A DNA stretch of 64,000 bases. It comes from Whitmania pigra (Eukaryota; Annelida; Clitellata; Hirudinida; Haemopidae). A program made the position numbers and the translations under genes. Below the pieces are notes generated by a model, which ran no database searches, was not told where the DNA came from, and saw only the letters and a list, made by a program, of their open reading frames with translations. The stretch lies in NCBI GenBank assembly GCA_021613335.1, contig JAJTWR010000365.1, positions 1,514,501 to 1,578,500 of the forward strand, written 5' to 3'. Numbering within the stretch: the first letter of the stretch is position 1; each line of letters opens with the position of its first letter. Positions 23,546-39,200 of this stretch are shown piece after piece.

Positions 23546-25904
23546 CTTTCTTCATACTTTCACTCAGAGGAGCATCTCTATGCCCACCTTCATTTATCTT
23601 TTCATCCATCCTGTCTGCTTAATTACTTACATCCACTGCTCATTCATCTAATTTTTCAATCCATCCTACCATCCGTCTACGTGTCCGTCCATCAAGCGTA
23701 CTTCCCTTTCTCTCTTTATTCATCTATCCATCCATGCATCCGCTTATTCATTCATTCACTTCATCAGTTCATTAATTCATTCGTTCACTTGATCAATTCA
23801 TTCACTTCATTCATTCATTTCATCAATTCATTAATTCATTCATTTCATAAATTCATCCACATTACCCATCTTTCAATCCATCCGTTCGTCCTTAATTTTT
23901 CTTGATGAACCGGTTGCATGGCATCGTACTCCACACTTGTTTGCCATCGTTTCCATGGCAAACGTTCAATTTTTATCCGCAAAAGAGGAATTTCTTCCTA
24001 TTCGAGGTTAAATTGAAAAAAAATGCAAATTAAAAAAATTTCTGCCGGATCGGGAAATTATTGGAATTAATGAAATTAATCAGAAAAGCTCTAAATTTAT
24101 CAAATTTTGAGATAATCAATTCTTAGTTGATATTTTCTGCGGTTGTTAATTAATTTTTAATTAATACTTTCGCAAATATATTTTAATAATTTTAAATCGG
24201 CAATGCTAAACCTTTTTTGCCTTGAAAGTTACTTGAAAGTTCTTTACTCCATTACATCGGTCGTGATAACCATAATGAATGATTGAACACTCAATTCACC
24301 AATGAATTAATGAATAATAAATAGTCTGTCAAGAATGAATGAATGAATGAATGAATGAATTCACCGACGAATTTAAAGCAAAGTTTCTATGCTATGCTTT
24401 ATGAGGCTGCATACATCAAAACCGAGCAAAACTATTTTCCATCCATCGGGGTTAAAGTTCACATCTCGGGTAAAATAGGTCAGCACCCCTTAAGCACTGA
24501 TGTCGTGAAGTGTCACTATTTTCTGGAAATAGTTTTTTAGCGCCCCTTATTATTTTTATTTGCTTTTTCGCTTTTGAATTCAAAATTCTAAGCGCACTGC
24601 AATTGAATTTAGATCCAACACATTGCCAACGAAGAAGAGAATGCAGATGAAGGTGCGAGCTGGGTTTCGAACACGAAGCCTTTGGATTTACCATGAACAA
24701 TGATTAATGAGTTTGTGCCCTATTTAAAATTATTAGATGTTATTATTGCATCTGATTCGAACTTTTGAGTTATGATAATATTCCGATTTGGCAAATTAAA
24801 TTGATCTTAAAAAGTTGAAAAGATCGATATAAATTAATAAAAAAAAATTAGCCAGTACATGATTTATCTCGAATTTTGTGATAAAACAAAAAAGGATGCC
24901 TTTATGAGATCATCCAATTGGTGCTTGAGAAGGAGATTACGTCTGAGAAAAGTTAAAGTTGTCGAATAAAAATAAATAAAAACAATTAAATGACAATTAA
25001 ATGTTATATTTATTTTTAAGTTGTGGTTGCCATTGTATTAAATAAAATTGCATTAGAACGAGTCTGCTTACATAATTACACCGAGTTCGTGGTCAGTTAC
25101 AACAGAATTAATTATTCTTTACTTAATAAAAGATCAATAATTATAAATATTAATAATATAAAATTGTTTAATAATAGCATTAAGTGCTATATTCATAAAA
25201 TTCCTGAATTTGTTATGGAAAAAGCAGTAATGGGATTTCATGAGTTCATTTGAACATTTTGACTGGATTTGAAACCATGTCTTCAAATTTTTGAATTCAT
25301 TGAGCAATTTCTCCATATTTACTATTAAAAATAATAATAATCAATTTGTAAGGAACTATTGTTATTGTTGTTATTATCATCAGCATCATAATTTGAAATT
25401 ATTTTGTTTAAATTAAATGATTTTCTAATCGAACATTTCGACACCTGAAAGTTGTTAATGATCTTCATCAGATTGACGCTAAATATTTTGTGGCAGTGAA
25501 GTTTGGCAAATGTTTGTGAAGAACTTTAAGAATGAATAACTGTTTGGGATTAGAACATTTTCATGCTTCGATGAATCTTACGAAACGATTAAGATGAATC
25601 TTATGAACTCCTTACAACTGAGTTGAGACAAATTCGATTCTCATACAAGATTCTCTCAGTTCAAGCTGTTGTTTTTGAAAGTCTCCAAAGTTGCTCAAAT
25701 GGATTGTGCGCGTGAAAAAGGCGTTGTTCTCAGCATTAGTGACAGGGTTTCGTAATTTTTGCCTAAAACTCAATTTTAAATAAATCCATAATTTAGAAGG
25801 CAATTTAGACAAATCGGAACACTAAAAAGACAAAATTATAATTTACTCTTATTATGGAACTGTCATAAAATAATTTCATATTCTACAATGTGTTCTAATG
25901 TTTT

Positions 25905-26290
<386 letters not shown>

Positions 26291-26584
26291 TTAAAGTTTA
26301 TTTTGCAATGTTATTGTTTTGTTATTTTTGAATATTTTCATTTCAAGCTCATAAATGACCCACATAAACAAAACGGCCTCTGGTGTTGTAGCGATAAAAA
26401 ATACAAAACATTGTAGAAAATATCAGAAGTGCAACGGTTGCAAAAGCCACAGGAATGAAAACATGATTTAAAAGAGAGTAATAGAAATAAATTAAAAAAA
26501 ACTCAAAATTAATTCTTAAAGAAATATTAAATTCAACTAAAATTAAACTCAAAGATAATCATGAAATAAATTGCAAAAACTTAA

Positions 26585-26790
26585 ATTATAATTATGAATT
26601 ATGTTGAATAAATTACAATTATGATTGTTATGAATAAATTACAATTATGAATGTTATGAATAAATTATAATTATGAATGTTATGAATAAATTACAATTAT
26701 GAACGTTATGAATAAATTATAATTATGAATGTTATGAATAAATTACAATTATGAATGTTATGAATAAATTATAATTATGAATGTTATGAA
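26585..26790 (+). repeat. 26-bp minisatellite
   Basis: About seven head-to-tail units of the pattern ATTATGAATGTTATGAATAA plus ATTACA, alternating between ACAATT and ATAATT variants in a higher-order order. Confidence 0.85.
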
Positions 26791-26877
26791 ATGGCGTGAA
26801 AGATCCTCCAGTTAATTCGACACATGAGACTCTTAAAAACCACATATCAATGTCCAACCATGGGCCAAGAGTCAATG

Positions 26878-26968
26878 AGTATGCGTGTATACATGTATGC
26901 GTGTGTGTTTGTGTCTGTGTCTGTGTATGTGTTTGTGTATGTGTTTGTGTCTGTGTATGTGTTTGTTA
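26878..26968 (+). repeat. GT-rich simple repeat
   Basis: Interrupted TGTGTT, TGTGTC and TGTATG units over about 90 bp. Confidence 0.85.
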
Positions 26969-27750
26969 AAGGAGGCGATGCAATGGTCCAATGGTGATGC
27001 CATCTGAAGGATTGTACTGGAACGGTGGAAAACATTTCAAGGGATTTGCAGGGAGTTCCCGATGCTGATGATGATGATGATGATGATGATGATGTGTTGT
27101 TGAGGTTGTGATAACGATTCAAGCGAGAGTGACAATGAAGACGATGAGGTCCAACTAATGAAAATTAAGACCATGTTGTCGATGACGACGATCACCAAGG
27201 TGGTCGTCATGGCAACAAGTGGAGGGAAGAGAAAGAAGGTGATGTCTGAAACAAGAAGAGCGAAGAGTGTGTTCCTTATCATCTATGCATTTATTCATCA
27301 CTCTGATGATGATGACGACGATGATGGGGGTGATAAAAGCATTATCGTTATGATCGCTCTGATGGCTTGAAAGCTCATTAAGGATAAGTTGGAGAGGAAT
27401 TTCCTGACTGTTGAAATTGTGTATTTCCTCGAAAATGTTCGCCGATTATGGTGATGATGATGATGATGATTTTTATAATGATGATAACGATGGTGATTTC
27501 TGCCCTGTTAGGTTTACTGTCCTTTCCTCCATAGATGCATCACTTCATCAGCGGATGCCAGATCGAACTCAAAATGTTGGCTTCCATCCATCCATCCATC
27601 CATGCCCGCTAAAACAATTTTCTTTGTTGAAATATAATTATAAATTATTGTAATAATTAATAATAATTTCAAAGAAGTTCAAGTTGCTGTATGAGGAAAC
27701 TTAAAAGGGGACTCTGAGGTACATTCCCATACTTATGTTGTCTGGAAGAC

Positions 27751-28397
<647 letters not shown>

Positions 28398-28823
28398 GAT
28401 TAACATAACTAGTTCAAAAAAGATACTAAAAAAAAACCAACATAGATCGAGCGACGATGACGTCATCATGTTGCCTTGCCAGATGACAAGTCGAAACAGC
28501 AACAAGTGAAGTTGGATGACGTTGCTGAGCATTGTTCGTTGTTTCAGTTGTTTGGAGTTGCTGTTGTTGTTGTTGCTGTTGCCGTTGTTGTTGATGATGA
28601 TGACGATGAAGAACTGGTAATCTCAGATCTTCTGCATTCGTTCATTATAATCATGGTCATCTACAATGATGACGTTGATGATGATAATGATGATGATGAT
28701 AATGTCATTGATGTTGTTGATGATGATGAGGAGGAGGAGTAGGTTGTGACGTCAGTTTAATTTGTAGGTTTGGTCCTCAGTGCGATTGTTCACCTGCAAG
28801 AAGGAATTTAAGGGATCCATTTG

Positions 28824-28900
28824 TTACTCAACAAACTTCATCATCGTCGTCGTCGTAGTCGTCGTCGTCGTCGTCATCACATCATCATCATCATCATCAA
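28824..28900 (+). repeat. (CGT)n/(CAT)n microsatellite
   Basis: Triplet repeat of CGT units followed by CAT units within a broader triplet-rich zone that runs from about 28550 to 29600. Confidence 0.85.
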
Positions 28901-29159
28901 ATCAGCGAATCATCATCTTATTTTTCTTCATCGGTAGCACAATAGCATCACCGTTAAACAATGAACGGATAATGACGCACAGATTATGGCAAAGTTTACG
29001 ATAAGAATGACGATGATGATGTTGGTGGTGATGACGGTGATGATAATGGAGGAATATGATTGTGTGCGACGCAAAAAAAAGCACATGTTATCGCGAGAGA
29101 ATATAAGACAAAAGATATTTCTTTCGAATACGCCATGTTAACGAGGATGACGCTCGTGT

Positions 29160-29600
<441 letters not shown>

Positions 29601-31985
29601 CTGATGTTGTCGTTGTTCAGCGAATGAAACTCTAATGTTCTGCAGCGACATATGAACCTTGTGAAATGTCCTCCAATGACTCCAATTAATTAATTAATTT
29701 TTAAATAATAAATTAATTAATAAACTAATTAATGATGATGATTAATGATTCATTTATTTATTCAATCGCTTAACCTTCTTCAATTAAAATTTAACTTATA
29801 TATTTTTAAAATTAAATAATTAATTGCAGCATTCTCATTTTATCCTCATAAGATTCAATATTATTATACCTATATAAATAGCGGAATATTACTTGATTTG
29901 ACTCCAATGATATTTGATTCTTTGAGAGCAAAGAAATGTTTTATAATTATGTGTTATAAATTGTTTAAATTTTAAGAAGTTACAACGCAGGAAAATGCCA
30001 AATGAAATATTTAACAATGTGTAATATTAATATTAATTAACGAGGTGTAATAATTATAGTAATTAACTGCGTGTAATAGTAGTAATAATAATTATCATGG
30101 AATTGAAAAGGAAATTTGAAAAAAATTGAAATTCACGAACCTTGTACTTGGAGCTTGCTTGTAACGTTGAAATTGAAATGAAATTGAATGCAATGTAACT
30201 GAAGCAATCAGACAAATTCTGGCATTATCACATCGAAGATAGCATCTCTTTGAAGCAATTTTTGGAAGATGAAAATCCTCTTGAAGAATAAAATTTGAAA
30301 TGATTTCATTTTTCGTGAAAATAATTCAATCAAACATGAAAACGTTTTCCCGGAAATGCCGACTAAATGTAATTTGCATGAGTTGTAAGAGTCCGCAAGC
30401 GCTTTTATAGCCACCCACCTGTCTGCATCTCCGTGCAATGGTCGTGTTAGTCATTACCATCATCAGCATGGAATCATAGTGGAATCGATTTTTTAATATG
30501 ACCTCTTGTGTGTATAGATATACATATGCATACATCGTAGGTATAGCCCTAATGTAAGTTGACGAGTGTCATTAAGATAAGTTTCTCAAAGAATGCCATG
30601 ATTAAATTAAGCGTTGATATTATTTATTACATCAAGGTTCAACAAGCTGGTTTGAGCTTCCAAACATTAAGAGTATGAAACTGCTTTTCGTCTGCTTTCG
30701 AAGGCAAGAGTCGCGCGCTCGAGACACAAGACACCTCAACTCGACTTCATCGAGACACGTGCAAACGAAATTAAGTGGAATGTGAAACACGAAATACGGA
30801 GCTACCATGCAAGGCATGCCATTTTCATTCCAGATGGGGTTCTCCCATTCTTTCACCATTCTATGAAGGTGGAAACACAATGCATCATCACCATCAACAC
30901 TACCATCATCGTCGTCGTCATCATCACCAGGCACCCATTCTCAGAAGAATGCAGCACATTTTAGGAAGTAAAGGAACGACCCAAAGGAAAAAAAACATGC
31001 TCTTTCCTTCTGGCGCAGAGCAATAAAAAACGCTTATCAGATGTCGAGCAAATATCTCCCAACTTCCGTCGTCTGCTTTCCTTCTCTTGGGATTATTTTT
31101 AAGAGGACGTCCCTAACAACCGGCCAAGAGACATTTGTTAAAGTTGCCCGCCATTTTCGATAATTACGTCTGCTTTTAGAGGGGCCAATTGTCATAAAAA
31201 TCAATCCGCCTTCCCGATTAAGAAAGAAAATAAGATTCACAAGTTTTCTTGAACAGTTACTCCAGTCACCTAATTAAATCTTTTATAACACTAGTTAATT
31301 AACTTTTTTATGACACTTATTAACTAATTTATTATTAAACTTATTAATTTATTTTTTTTTATTACATTTACTAATTAATTCTTTCCACTTCGCTCAACAA
31401 GCTAAGCGACTTTGAGATTTTATTCTGGGTGAACATTATAGGAAATTTTAATTACTGGAATTTATTAATAAAATATAAAATAAATTAATGATAATAATAT
31501 TGAATGTATTATATTTGAGTTTCGTGTGACGTTTTAAGACCAGGTATCTTTGTAAATATTCTCATTTAAACTTCGCAATTTATCGGAATGAAAAGGTCAG
31601 TCGGGTCATAAATATCCTCCACACGGCAGGATCTCGCACGTTTGATGAGATTTTAAGAATTATAAGTCAGAAAAAATTTATTGCGTTTATTATTTTATTA
31701 TTTTTAATCAGTTTATTAATTATTTAATATTTATTCGATTCATTTTATTATTAATTCTAATCACTTTATAACACAACCGTGTTATTAAATGCTTTCCTTC
31801 TTTCGAGCCACTTTTGTGCCAGACGTTCTTTCAGGCGATCTTGTTTTTGAATTCTTCAACATGAATTTTATTATTAATTATAATCACTTTATAACACAAC
31901 ATGAATTTAATGCAATTTAATACTTCTGCTTAAATTAATTATTTTAAAATGGGTGTCTCGAAAACATTTCGGAGAAGAGTAATCC

Positions 31986-34900
31986 TCACCGGTCTAAAAT
32001 GTCCTTGTTTGCCGAAAGCGTCTTCGTAAGAGTGGAAGGGGATACGTTGACGTATTGGGGAGTGTTTTGTCTTTTAAGCAATTTCTGCGAGGCAATGAAA
32101 TCCGAAACTTTGAAAATGAAAATGCAAGAGTGCCAAGAACCGCTGAGAGCCATTTTGGGATCATTTTTGTCTGCAGTTTCCTCTTTCTTCTCTTCTTTCG
32201 TGTCTTCCGAAGAAATGCTTTTCGATCTTTCATCGCTCGATTCAACATCTCCAAAGCAAACTACACTTTCGGCGTGATGTCCTTCCAAAAGAAAACAAGA
32301 AAAAAAATCGGAATATTTTTTACGTTTAAAAATATTCACAATAAGTCCAAGACTTGATGAGAAATCTGACCTATCATGAAGAAGTACTGGTCATTTGAGT
32401 CAACAGAGGATGTGAGGGAAGCAACATGTGGACGTGTGAAACAACAATCGGACATGACTATTTCGCAGACGTTTTTCTTTCCAATGATGTTGTACAAAAA
32501 CACTTTGCAATCTGATTGGACAATGGCAAACTAAAAAGACCAAAGAGAAATCAAAAATGAAAATTATGTTCTCATAATTTGGTTCCTTTTAGTAGAAAAA
32601 CGGAAAAAAAAGTTTTCTGATCTTACGCACTGTATCTTTTATTCCTTGAAGTTTGTGAATGCTAAGAGGCACTTCTGCATTGGATTCTATGCTTGAATTA
32701 CAATTTAAGTTATTATTATCATCCAATCAAACGGTTGTGCACTTTAAACGTTCGATTAAAAGTAGAAATTTAAAATTAAAAGTCTCTTATTGCATTTAGT
32801 TTGAGTTGTTCTAGGGGTATTCTAATTGAACGACATTACTGCTGCAAGAAAGCAATGTTTGTGCCTTTAATAGCGTTATTGTTGACGCTACAATAAAACT
32901 TTCCAAGGAGAGAATAGCGTTATGATTCCGATGATGTTAACACTCCATAAAATGAGAATATTCCGTCTGAAAAATTCCACGAAAAAAGATAAAAAACATA
33001 CAAAGGATTGATCGCTTCTTTTATAGGAGCAGGACACGCTGCCTGCTTAGTGTCAAGAACATAGATGTATCCTGATGTTGATAAGACAACAACCCAGAAG
33101 TGAATATCAGTCTGCTTCTTTATCTCGAAGGATCTTCCTTGATTGCATTCGTCCTGCGAATGTGACTTGTCTACGACGATGACATCGACGATACTCCCCG
33201 TGTCTGCTATTTGGACGACATCTTTTAGAATACCTGTTCAGAGGAGTTTAGAAAGTCCTATTCATAAAGTTTTAATGGCCGAGTCGATGAAGGAAAATAA
33301 TCGAGTTACTTTTAATTACGACAACGCCCGCCATTCGAGCGGTCGTTATTAGATTAGAAATGGGCCTCGGATATGACTGACTGAGTCGACACGAAACCGA
33401 CTAGCAGGAGAAACGTTCAAACCTAATTTCGCGTTCCAAATGATGATATTGTTCCCATCGGAGACTAAGACCATAGAAGACGATGAAGAGCCAGAAGAGG
33501 TCACGATGGCCGATGGAGTGGTCCAGAGGATGTCAGGACCGGGGCACGGGGAGGAGGCTGGCAATGGATAAAAACATTTGTTTATGACTTGAACTCATGC
33601 GAGGGCGGGTGCTTTTGAAATCGGAATGCACTGAAAAGAGCAAGAATCGGCATCAACGTCGTGTGACAATGCGCCATTTTGAACGCCTGTTTTGGCTCGT
33701 TTCTTGTCTGCTAGTAATTGTATTTATGGACCATCTAGAATTTGAAATTGCGCGTGAAGATTGTAATTTAAGTTTAGGACTTTTCGGCGCACGTTGAGCT
33801 ACTTTTAAATAAAATAAAATTATTCTAATTAAGGCTGGAAGGACGAGGAAATATTTTACCAACATTTCTTGAGGTTGTCTAAATCGTAGTAGTAGATGTT
33901 GCTTCGGTACTTCCAGTAAAGCACAAATTGTCCTAAAAAGCGAACAAAAATGATTGCATAAGGTGACGAGCTGAGAATAAAAACCGTCACGACAGGTTGG
34001 AATGGAATCAGGAAGAGAAAGATTAATGTTTACTTCACATGTGGAAAATAAATTGTACAAGCACATTTCTGCTACGCCTTTGTAAGTGTTACGATCGAAC
34101 GTTGTACATAGGATGCCACTAACGCGTTATTGATCCTTGTGACTGTGATTTACTCGACGTAATAAAGTGGAAACACGGCTTTCTGGGAATAGAAATAAAA
34201 TGTTTAGCAATTGAGATTGAATAGGAGATTCAGTTATGAATTCGAGCATCAAATGACCCCCAGTAATAAAACGCAGACACGTTCATCGAAACGTGCGCCA
34301 CTCACGTTGGCTGAACTTTTTCTGGACTCTTCAACCATTCTGTCACTTGCACGCCTCTCTTTTTATCGCCAACTTCATCATTGTAATCGTATTGAGAGGA
34401 CTCGTTCACACACTCGCCATAACCAGGATCTCTGAAGGTCTTCAGAAAGAAATTCGCCTTTTCAAAATGTTCTACGAAATCCATCTTTTGCTTCTCAGCT
34501 TGGATGAGTAGATTCCATCTGCTGTCAGTAATCGATTGAGTGATTACAGCTTGTCTTCCGAGTCCAATTACTTGGGAATCGTCATCTTGCCGCTTGAAAA
34601 TCTCATCAAAGTTTAACTCGCTTGGAACTGAAAAGGGAGAACAAAATTAAATACTCAAGTATTCAGAATTATCCATAAAACTTATGCACTGTTTTATGAA
34701 ATTTATCGATACAATGCTTTTAATTCATTAAATGGCAATGGTTCTTGGTTTCTATGGAAATAATAATTAAATTGTTAATCGTCTTACTTTTCAAGTGATA
34801 AACAATATAAAAATTAATAATTCTGATTATTCATCATCTCCAATAATAATAACAATAATACTTGGTGGAGAAATTGGTTGATCCTGACTCATGAGCAATT

Positions 34901-36435
34901 TTGGGCGAGAAAAGGCAACATCTTTTACGACTCTCTAAACGTCAGCAAATAATTTAAATAATTTTAAAATGTGGTGTGCACGTAATGTTCGCTTACACTT
35001 TTAAGATCATCCAAAGATTGCACATCTGGAAGATGGGGTTCTTCTGGGTTCTTAATATTGAAACTAATGTTTACTAATTAATTAAAGCATGAAATTTAAA
35101 TTAATGTTTAAATAATTAAAAAGAAAAAGCTAAACTAATGTTTAAATAATTAAAAAGAAAAAGCTAAACTAATGTTTCTTATTTCGAAGCAAACAAGCTC
35201 ACAAACCTCATCCACGTGGGTCATAATGCTTGAAAACCATTCGTCTGGTGGCAGCACGTACAATTCCATCGAAAATTTCTTTGAACTCTCAATGTTTTCC
35301 ACGTCTGAAAAATGTTAAAGAGATTTTTGAAGATGAGAAAATAATGAACTTTTACCGAGATAAGCTTCACAACAAGCTGCATAGCCATGTCGATGCAATG
35401 TTAAAGATAGTGAAATATTTTTAAGGTGCCGCTTAATCTAATGCGAGGCCATCAATGAATTTTTGATTCGAAAAACTTAAAAACTACCGTGCAGCTGGTG
35501 CAGAGCAACTGCAATAAATTCGCAACAAGGAGATAATGTCAAGTCCACAATTTCCATCGAGTTTGATCGTTCGACTTCATTTTGCTTGATCGTTAAATAC
35601 CAAGTGTTAATAAATCTATTGGTAAAGTACAATATTTTGATTTTCGTGAGTTCAATAGCGGGATTCAACAAAATGCTTTTGCTAGATGATTTCAAGAATT
35701 GAAACTACCTGCTCCACTGACTGCCAAACCAGAAACATTTTATTGGAAAAGAAACAAAACACCCTTAGTATTCCTGCAAAGTGTATAACGTGCTTATTAA
35801 ATAAATAAAATAATAATAAACTGCATTCAACACATAATTAAAATTATTTTAAAATTTTTATGCATCTTTTTTAGTCGACGGTTAATTTGTGTGTGAATGA
35901 TCTATGAGTCTCTAAATCACCATACCCTTGTTGTCGGAGGCTGCAATATAGAAGCAATCATCTGCTTTCTCATATCGTGCAACTGATATCAATTCTGTAC
36001 TGGTTTCTCCTTGCCACAGTGCAAGATTTTTACCACATCCATCAGAGTACTTCACAACAGCCAGTCCATCAGTTAGACCCACTACCACGAACCCATTGTT
36101 ATAGTCGGGAACAGCAATTTTCGTCACATTGGAAAATGGCTATTGATAAACGGTTGCATATAGCAGAGGGCAATTTAAAAAAGATTATTCCTCGAATGTG
36201 GAGTTACCTTCATCATATCAGAAAATTTGCATTTCGGCGTTTTTAAGCGATTCCTGAATCTTTCTTTCTTTTCTTCTATGACAACTATCTTACTCCATGC
36301 CAATTCCAAAATGTGGTTGAGAACTTTATCTATCATTCGATAGGGCTGGGGTAACTTACTCTTTATAAGGTCTGGATCTTGAAAGATTTCTCCGGCATCT
36401 CTCACAAATAAAACTCCTGTCTCTTGCTCCACCAT
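31986..36435 (-). CDS. WD40-type beta-propeller protein, probably WDR93-like
   Basis: Minus-strand gene starting at the ATG 36433-36435 and ending at a TGA near 31986. Exon 1 (36208-36435) encodes MVEQETGVLFVRDAGEIF, then LPQPYRMIDKVLN and a Lys/Glu-rich helix. Exon 2 (35926-36139) encodes beta-strand-rich KIAVPDYNNGFVVVGLTDG and ADDCFYIAASDNKG, like propeller blades. Later coding segments lie near 35708-35773, 35490-35700 (LTLSPCCEFIAVALHQL), 35240-35305, 34985-35050, 34310-34628, 33860-33940, 33420-33560 (VLVSDGNNIIIWNAKLG, a WD-like blade), 33010-33230 (WVVVLSTSGYIYVLDTK), 32380-32530 and 31986-32345 (MALSGSWHSCIFIFKV). The blade pattern is clear. The WDR93 assignment rests on remembered family features, notably the LPQP(Y/F)RMIDK segment, and is not certain. 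Internal splice sites are approximate. Confidence 0.6.
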
Positions 36436-39200
36436 CTTTAAAATAGTCGGTATTGAGCTAACGTTATATTGCTATTGAAGTTAACGCAAGATTCCACGAT
36501 GAAAATAATGTTACTATGACAACAGTTTACATTAGTATTTTTAAGATTTTTATTTGCAATATTATTTTTAAAATGCCAATACATTGTTTGATTTTATAAT
36601 CATAATAAATAAGCGTATTTTAAAATTTAATTTATTAATTTGAGTGCAGCTATTCACATTTCATCGCTATTTTCCTGTAGCACAAAAATAGTTCAGCTGT
36701 GTTGTGCGTTCTTGTTATCGTCATCGTTCCAGAGACATTATTTGGCTGACTTTCTCACAGCTGCAGCATAGTTTCCAGATCTATGTTATCATAACATTCT
36801 GGTTCAATTTTTTTTATATTCAATCAGACAATGTATGGCTCTAGAAATTAGCATTCTCAGCAGATATAAGCATACATCTCAATTATTTCATTTTTGAGTA
36901 AAGGTTAAACTGTACACTCCTATTATTTGTACACAAATATGAAAGCTATTCATAAGGAATTGGCACTGCTTGAGAATCAGTTATCAATAAACTGCTTCAG
37001 TCACTTTTCACACTTTGACAAAATATGGCCAAGAAGCTGTGATCCTTTGGCCATGCTTGTTTGCCCATATCGTCATTTCAAGTTTGAAAAAGGAAACATT
37101 TGTCTGATGATGTTCCAAAATATGAATCTGAAAATGCTTTTGACTGTCATTGCTCTATCACTTCCTGATTTACAAGTGAAAGGAGATCTGACTGAATGCC
37201 TTCCATGTGATTCCTTGTTCACTTAAAAATTTAAAAATTCATTTATGCTTTTGGGACTATGAATTTGTTTGAGAAGGAGTTTTAAAAGTTGAAATGCTAC
37301 AACAGATCAGCATTATCTGATGAATATTGAATGTCCTTACTTATTGTACATGCTTTGAAGCAAGTTATTTTGTTGGGAATGCATCAGTTTCATGCATCCC
37401 ATAGTAGTTAAAAAGTTAGTTATTATTTACTTGCAATCTGATGTCTTTTTATCATTTATTAAATTAGAAACATAATTTCATAGCATTGAGAAATTGATTA
37501 TTATTTATTAAACTTACCCTAAAATCTTGCAAACATTCAAATTGCAGCATTCTCAGTCATTGTGCCATGTTTGATGGCAAAAGAAATTGTCCTGAGATAT
37601 TGGGTTAACAATGGTTCAGATTGTGACGTCTTGAAGGACCTCAATGGTATTTTCCTTTGCAGCTCAATGCTAGTTCCACCCTGGAGGGAATGGAATCAAA
37701 TGCTTCTCTGACTTTGAAAGGTATGTCCACATGGATTGATACATTTTGACCTCAGACATTCATTTACTTGCATTTAAACACCTTACTAATTACTTTATTG
37801 TTCAATCATTAATGATACATAGGAAAATGATTTCTTTGTTTGCATTTCTTAACTCCATGATGACTTATCCCAGGTCAAAAACAGCTGAACTCCTCTCAGC
37901 TTGTGAGCATTCAAAGCATAATTAACTTTTTGGAAGGATTTTGTAGATAGGGTTCAATCTCAGAATTGAAATCTCCCATACTGGGAGAAAGCTCAGGCAA
38001 TGCTTTTGGCTGATGTTACAAGTAATTGATAAGAATTTATTAATTAGTTTATTTCTATAAATGTTATGTCATGCACTTGTAAGAATTGATGCGTGACATG
38101 GTTCACTCTCTGGTATCGACGCAACTCAAATGAAATCTTAGAGAGCTACAATATCGGCCAAACGTAATCAACTATTATTATTATTTTTATCATTCTTCAT
38201 TATTATTATTATTATTATTATTATTCTATTAACATTTAAAAGGTTTCTTCAATTTTTACAGCCTGACTTTAAATCTAATGCCAAACTGAATGTGATATGG
38301 GCAGCACTATTGGTGACAAAGTCAGGCCCATGAAGATTGTTGAAGAATGCTCTCATGAAGAATGAAGAATCTCATTAGATTTTCTGCATATCTACGAACT
38401 TATTTCTAGTTCATTTTCATTTAAAAGCCTATGAAGAGTATAAAGATTAGTTTAATATATTTAATATATCCCTTGAACTTGTAAAGTCTGGTCTCAGATC
38501 AATTCAACATAATATATGGCTCTCCAACAGACCAAAATTCTTACATTATTGTTCATATTCTTTCAAAGTTTTCTTAATTCCATTTAATAAATGAATTGAA
38601 AAGATTCCCTCAGATTTAAAACCTTGGAGATGATACATGATGTTACACAATGATTTTGTTCAAATGACAACTCCAGGATAGCGTTTCAAAGTTTTTTTGT
38701 GGCAAGGAATAAATGGCTGACACAAATAATGACGTACAGGTGACCGGACAGGTTTGGCTTGAAATTACTGGGCAAAAAAATACTTGCTTAAAATAGATGT
38801 TAAAATATAGGAATTACATGAGTTGAGACACAATGAGAAATTTAAGATGGCGATCAACAACTAGTTGGTTCAGCAAACAATTCTAAAATGCTAAGTCCAA
38901 TGAAATTAGTGAAAAATACAAAAAAATACCGCGATCAGGTCCAAGCGACTATGCAAGCGGGATGCAGTGCTAGCAAAAGCAATAACGATAACAAACTCAC
39001 AGGATTTCTGAGAACACAGCTCGGAAAATACTTGCAGGCAAGCGGCGTGGGAGCTAAATTTGTCTAACAACACGTTAACAAAGCCGAATGGAAGAGCAAT
39101 GCAATGGAGAACAGATAAAAAGTGGTTCCTTTATGTGGGTCATCTCAGTGGAAGTGAAAATAATGGAATATGACCGTCCCTTCTTTAATCAAAATTAAGT
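36436..39200. other. Intergenic region
   Basis: The upstream side of the WD gene and the downstream side of the minus-strand gene at 39201. One 100-codon plus-strand ORF (36927-37226) has no recognisable motif or splice context. A short (ATT)n tract lies near 38200. No RNA gene was recognised. Confidence 0.5.

Noticed and set aside
23312..23905. 197-codon ORF rich in His, Ser, Phe and Ile
   Set aside because: It is produced by the TTCA/ATTC repeat lacking stops in all frames; no domain or splice context.
24640..24700. tRNA B-box-like GGTTTCGAAC stretch
   Set aside because: No matching A box, cloverleaf or poly-T terminator at the right distance on either strand.
31999..32357. Plus-strand ORFs of about 100 codons at 32.0-32.3 kb
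   Set aside because: They are shadows of the terminal minus-strand exon of the WD-repeat gene.
36927..37226. 100-codon plus-strand ORF between the WD gene and the small gene
   Set aside because: No motif, no splice partners, and an AT-rich composition like its flanks; best explained by chance.
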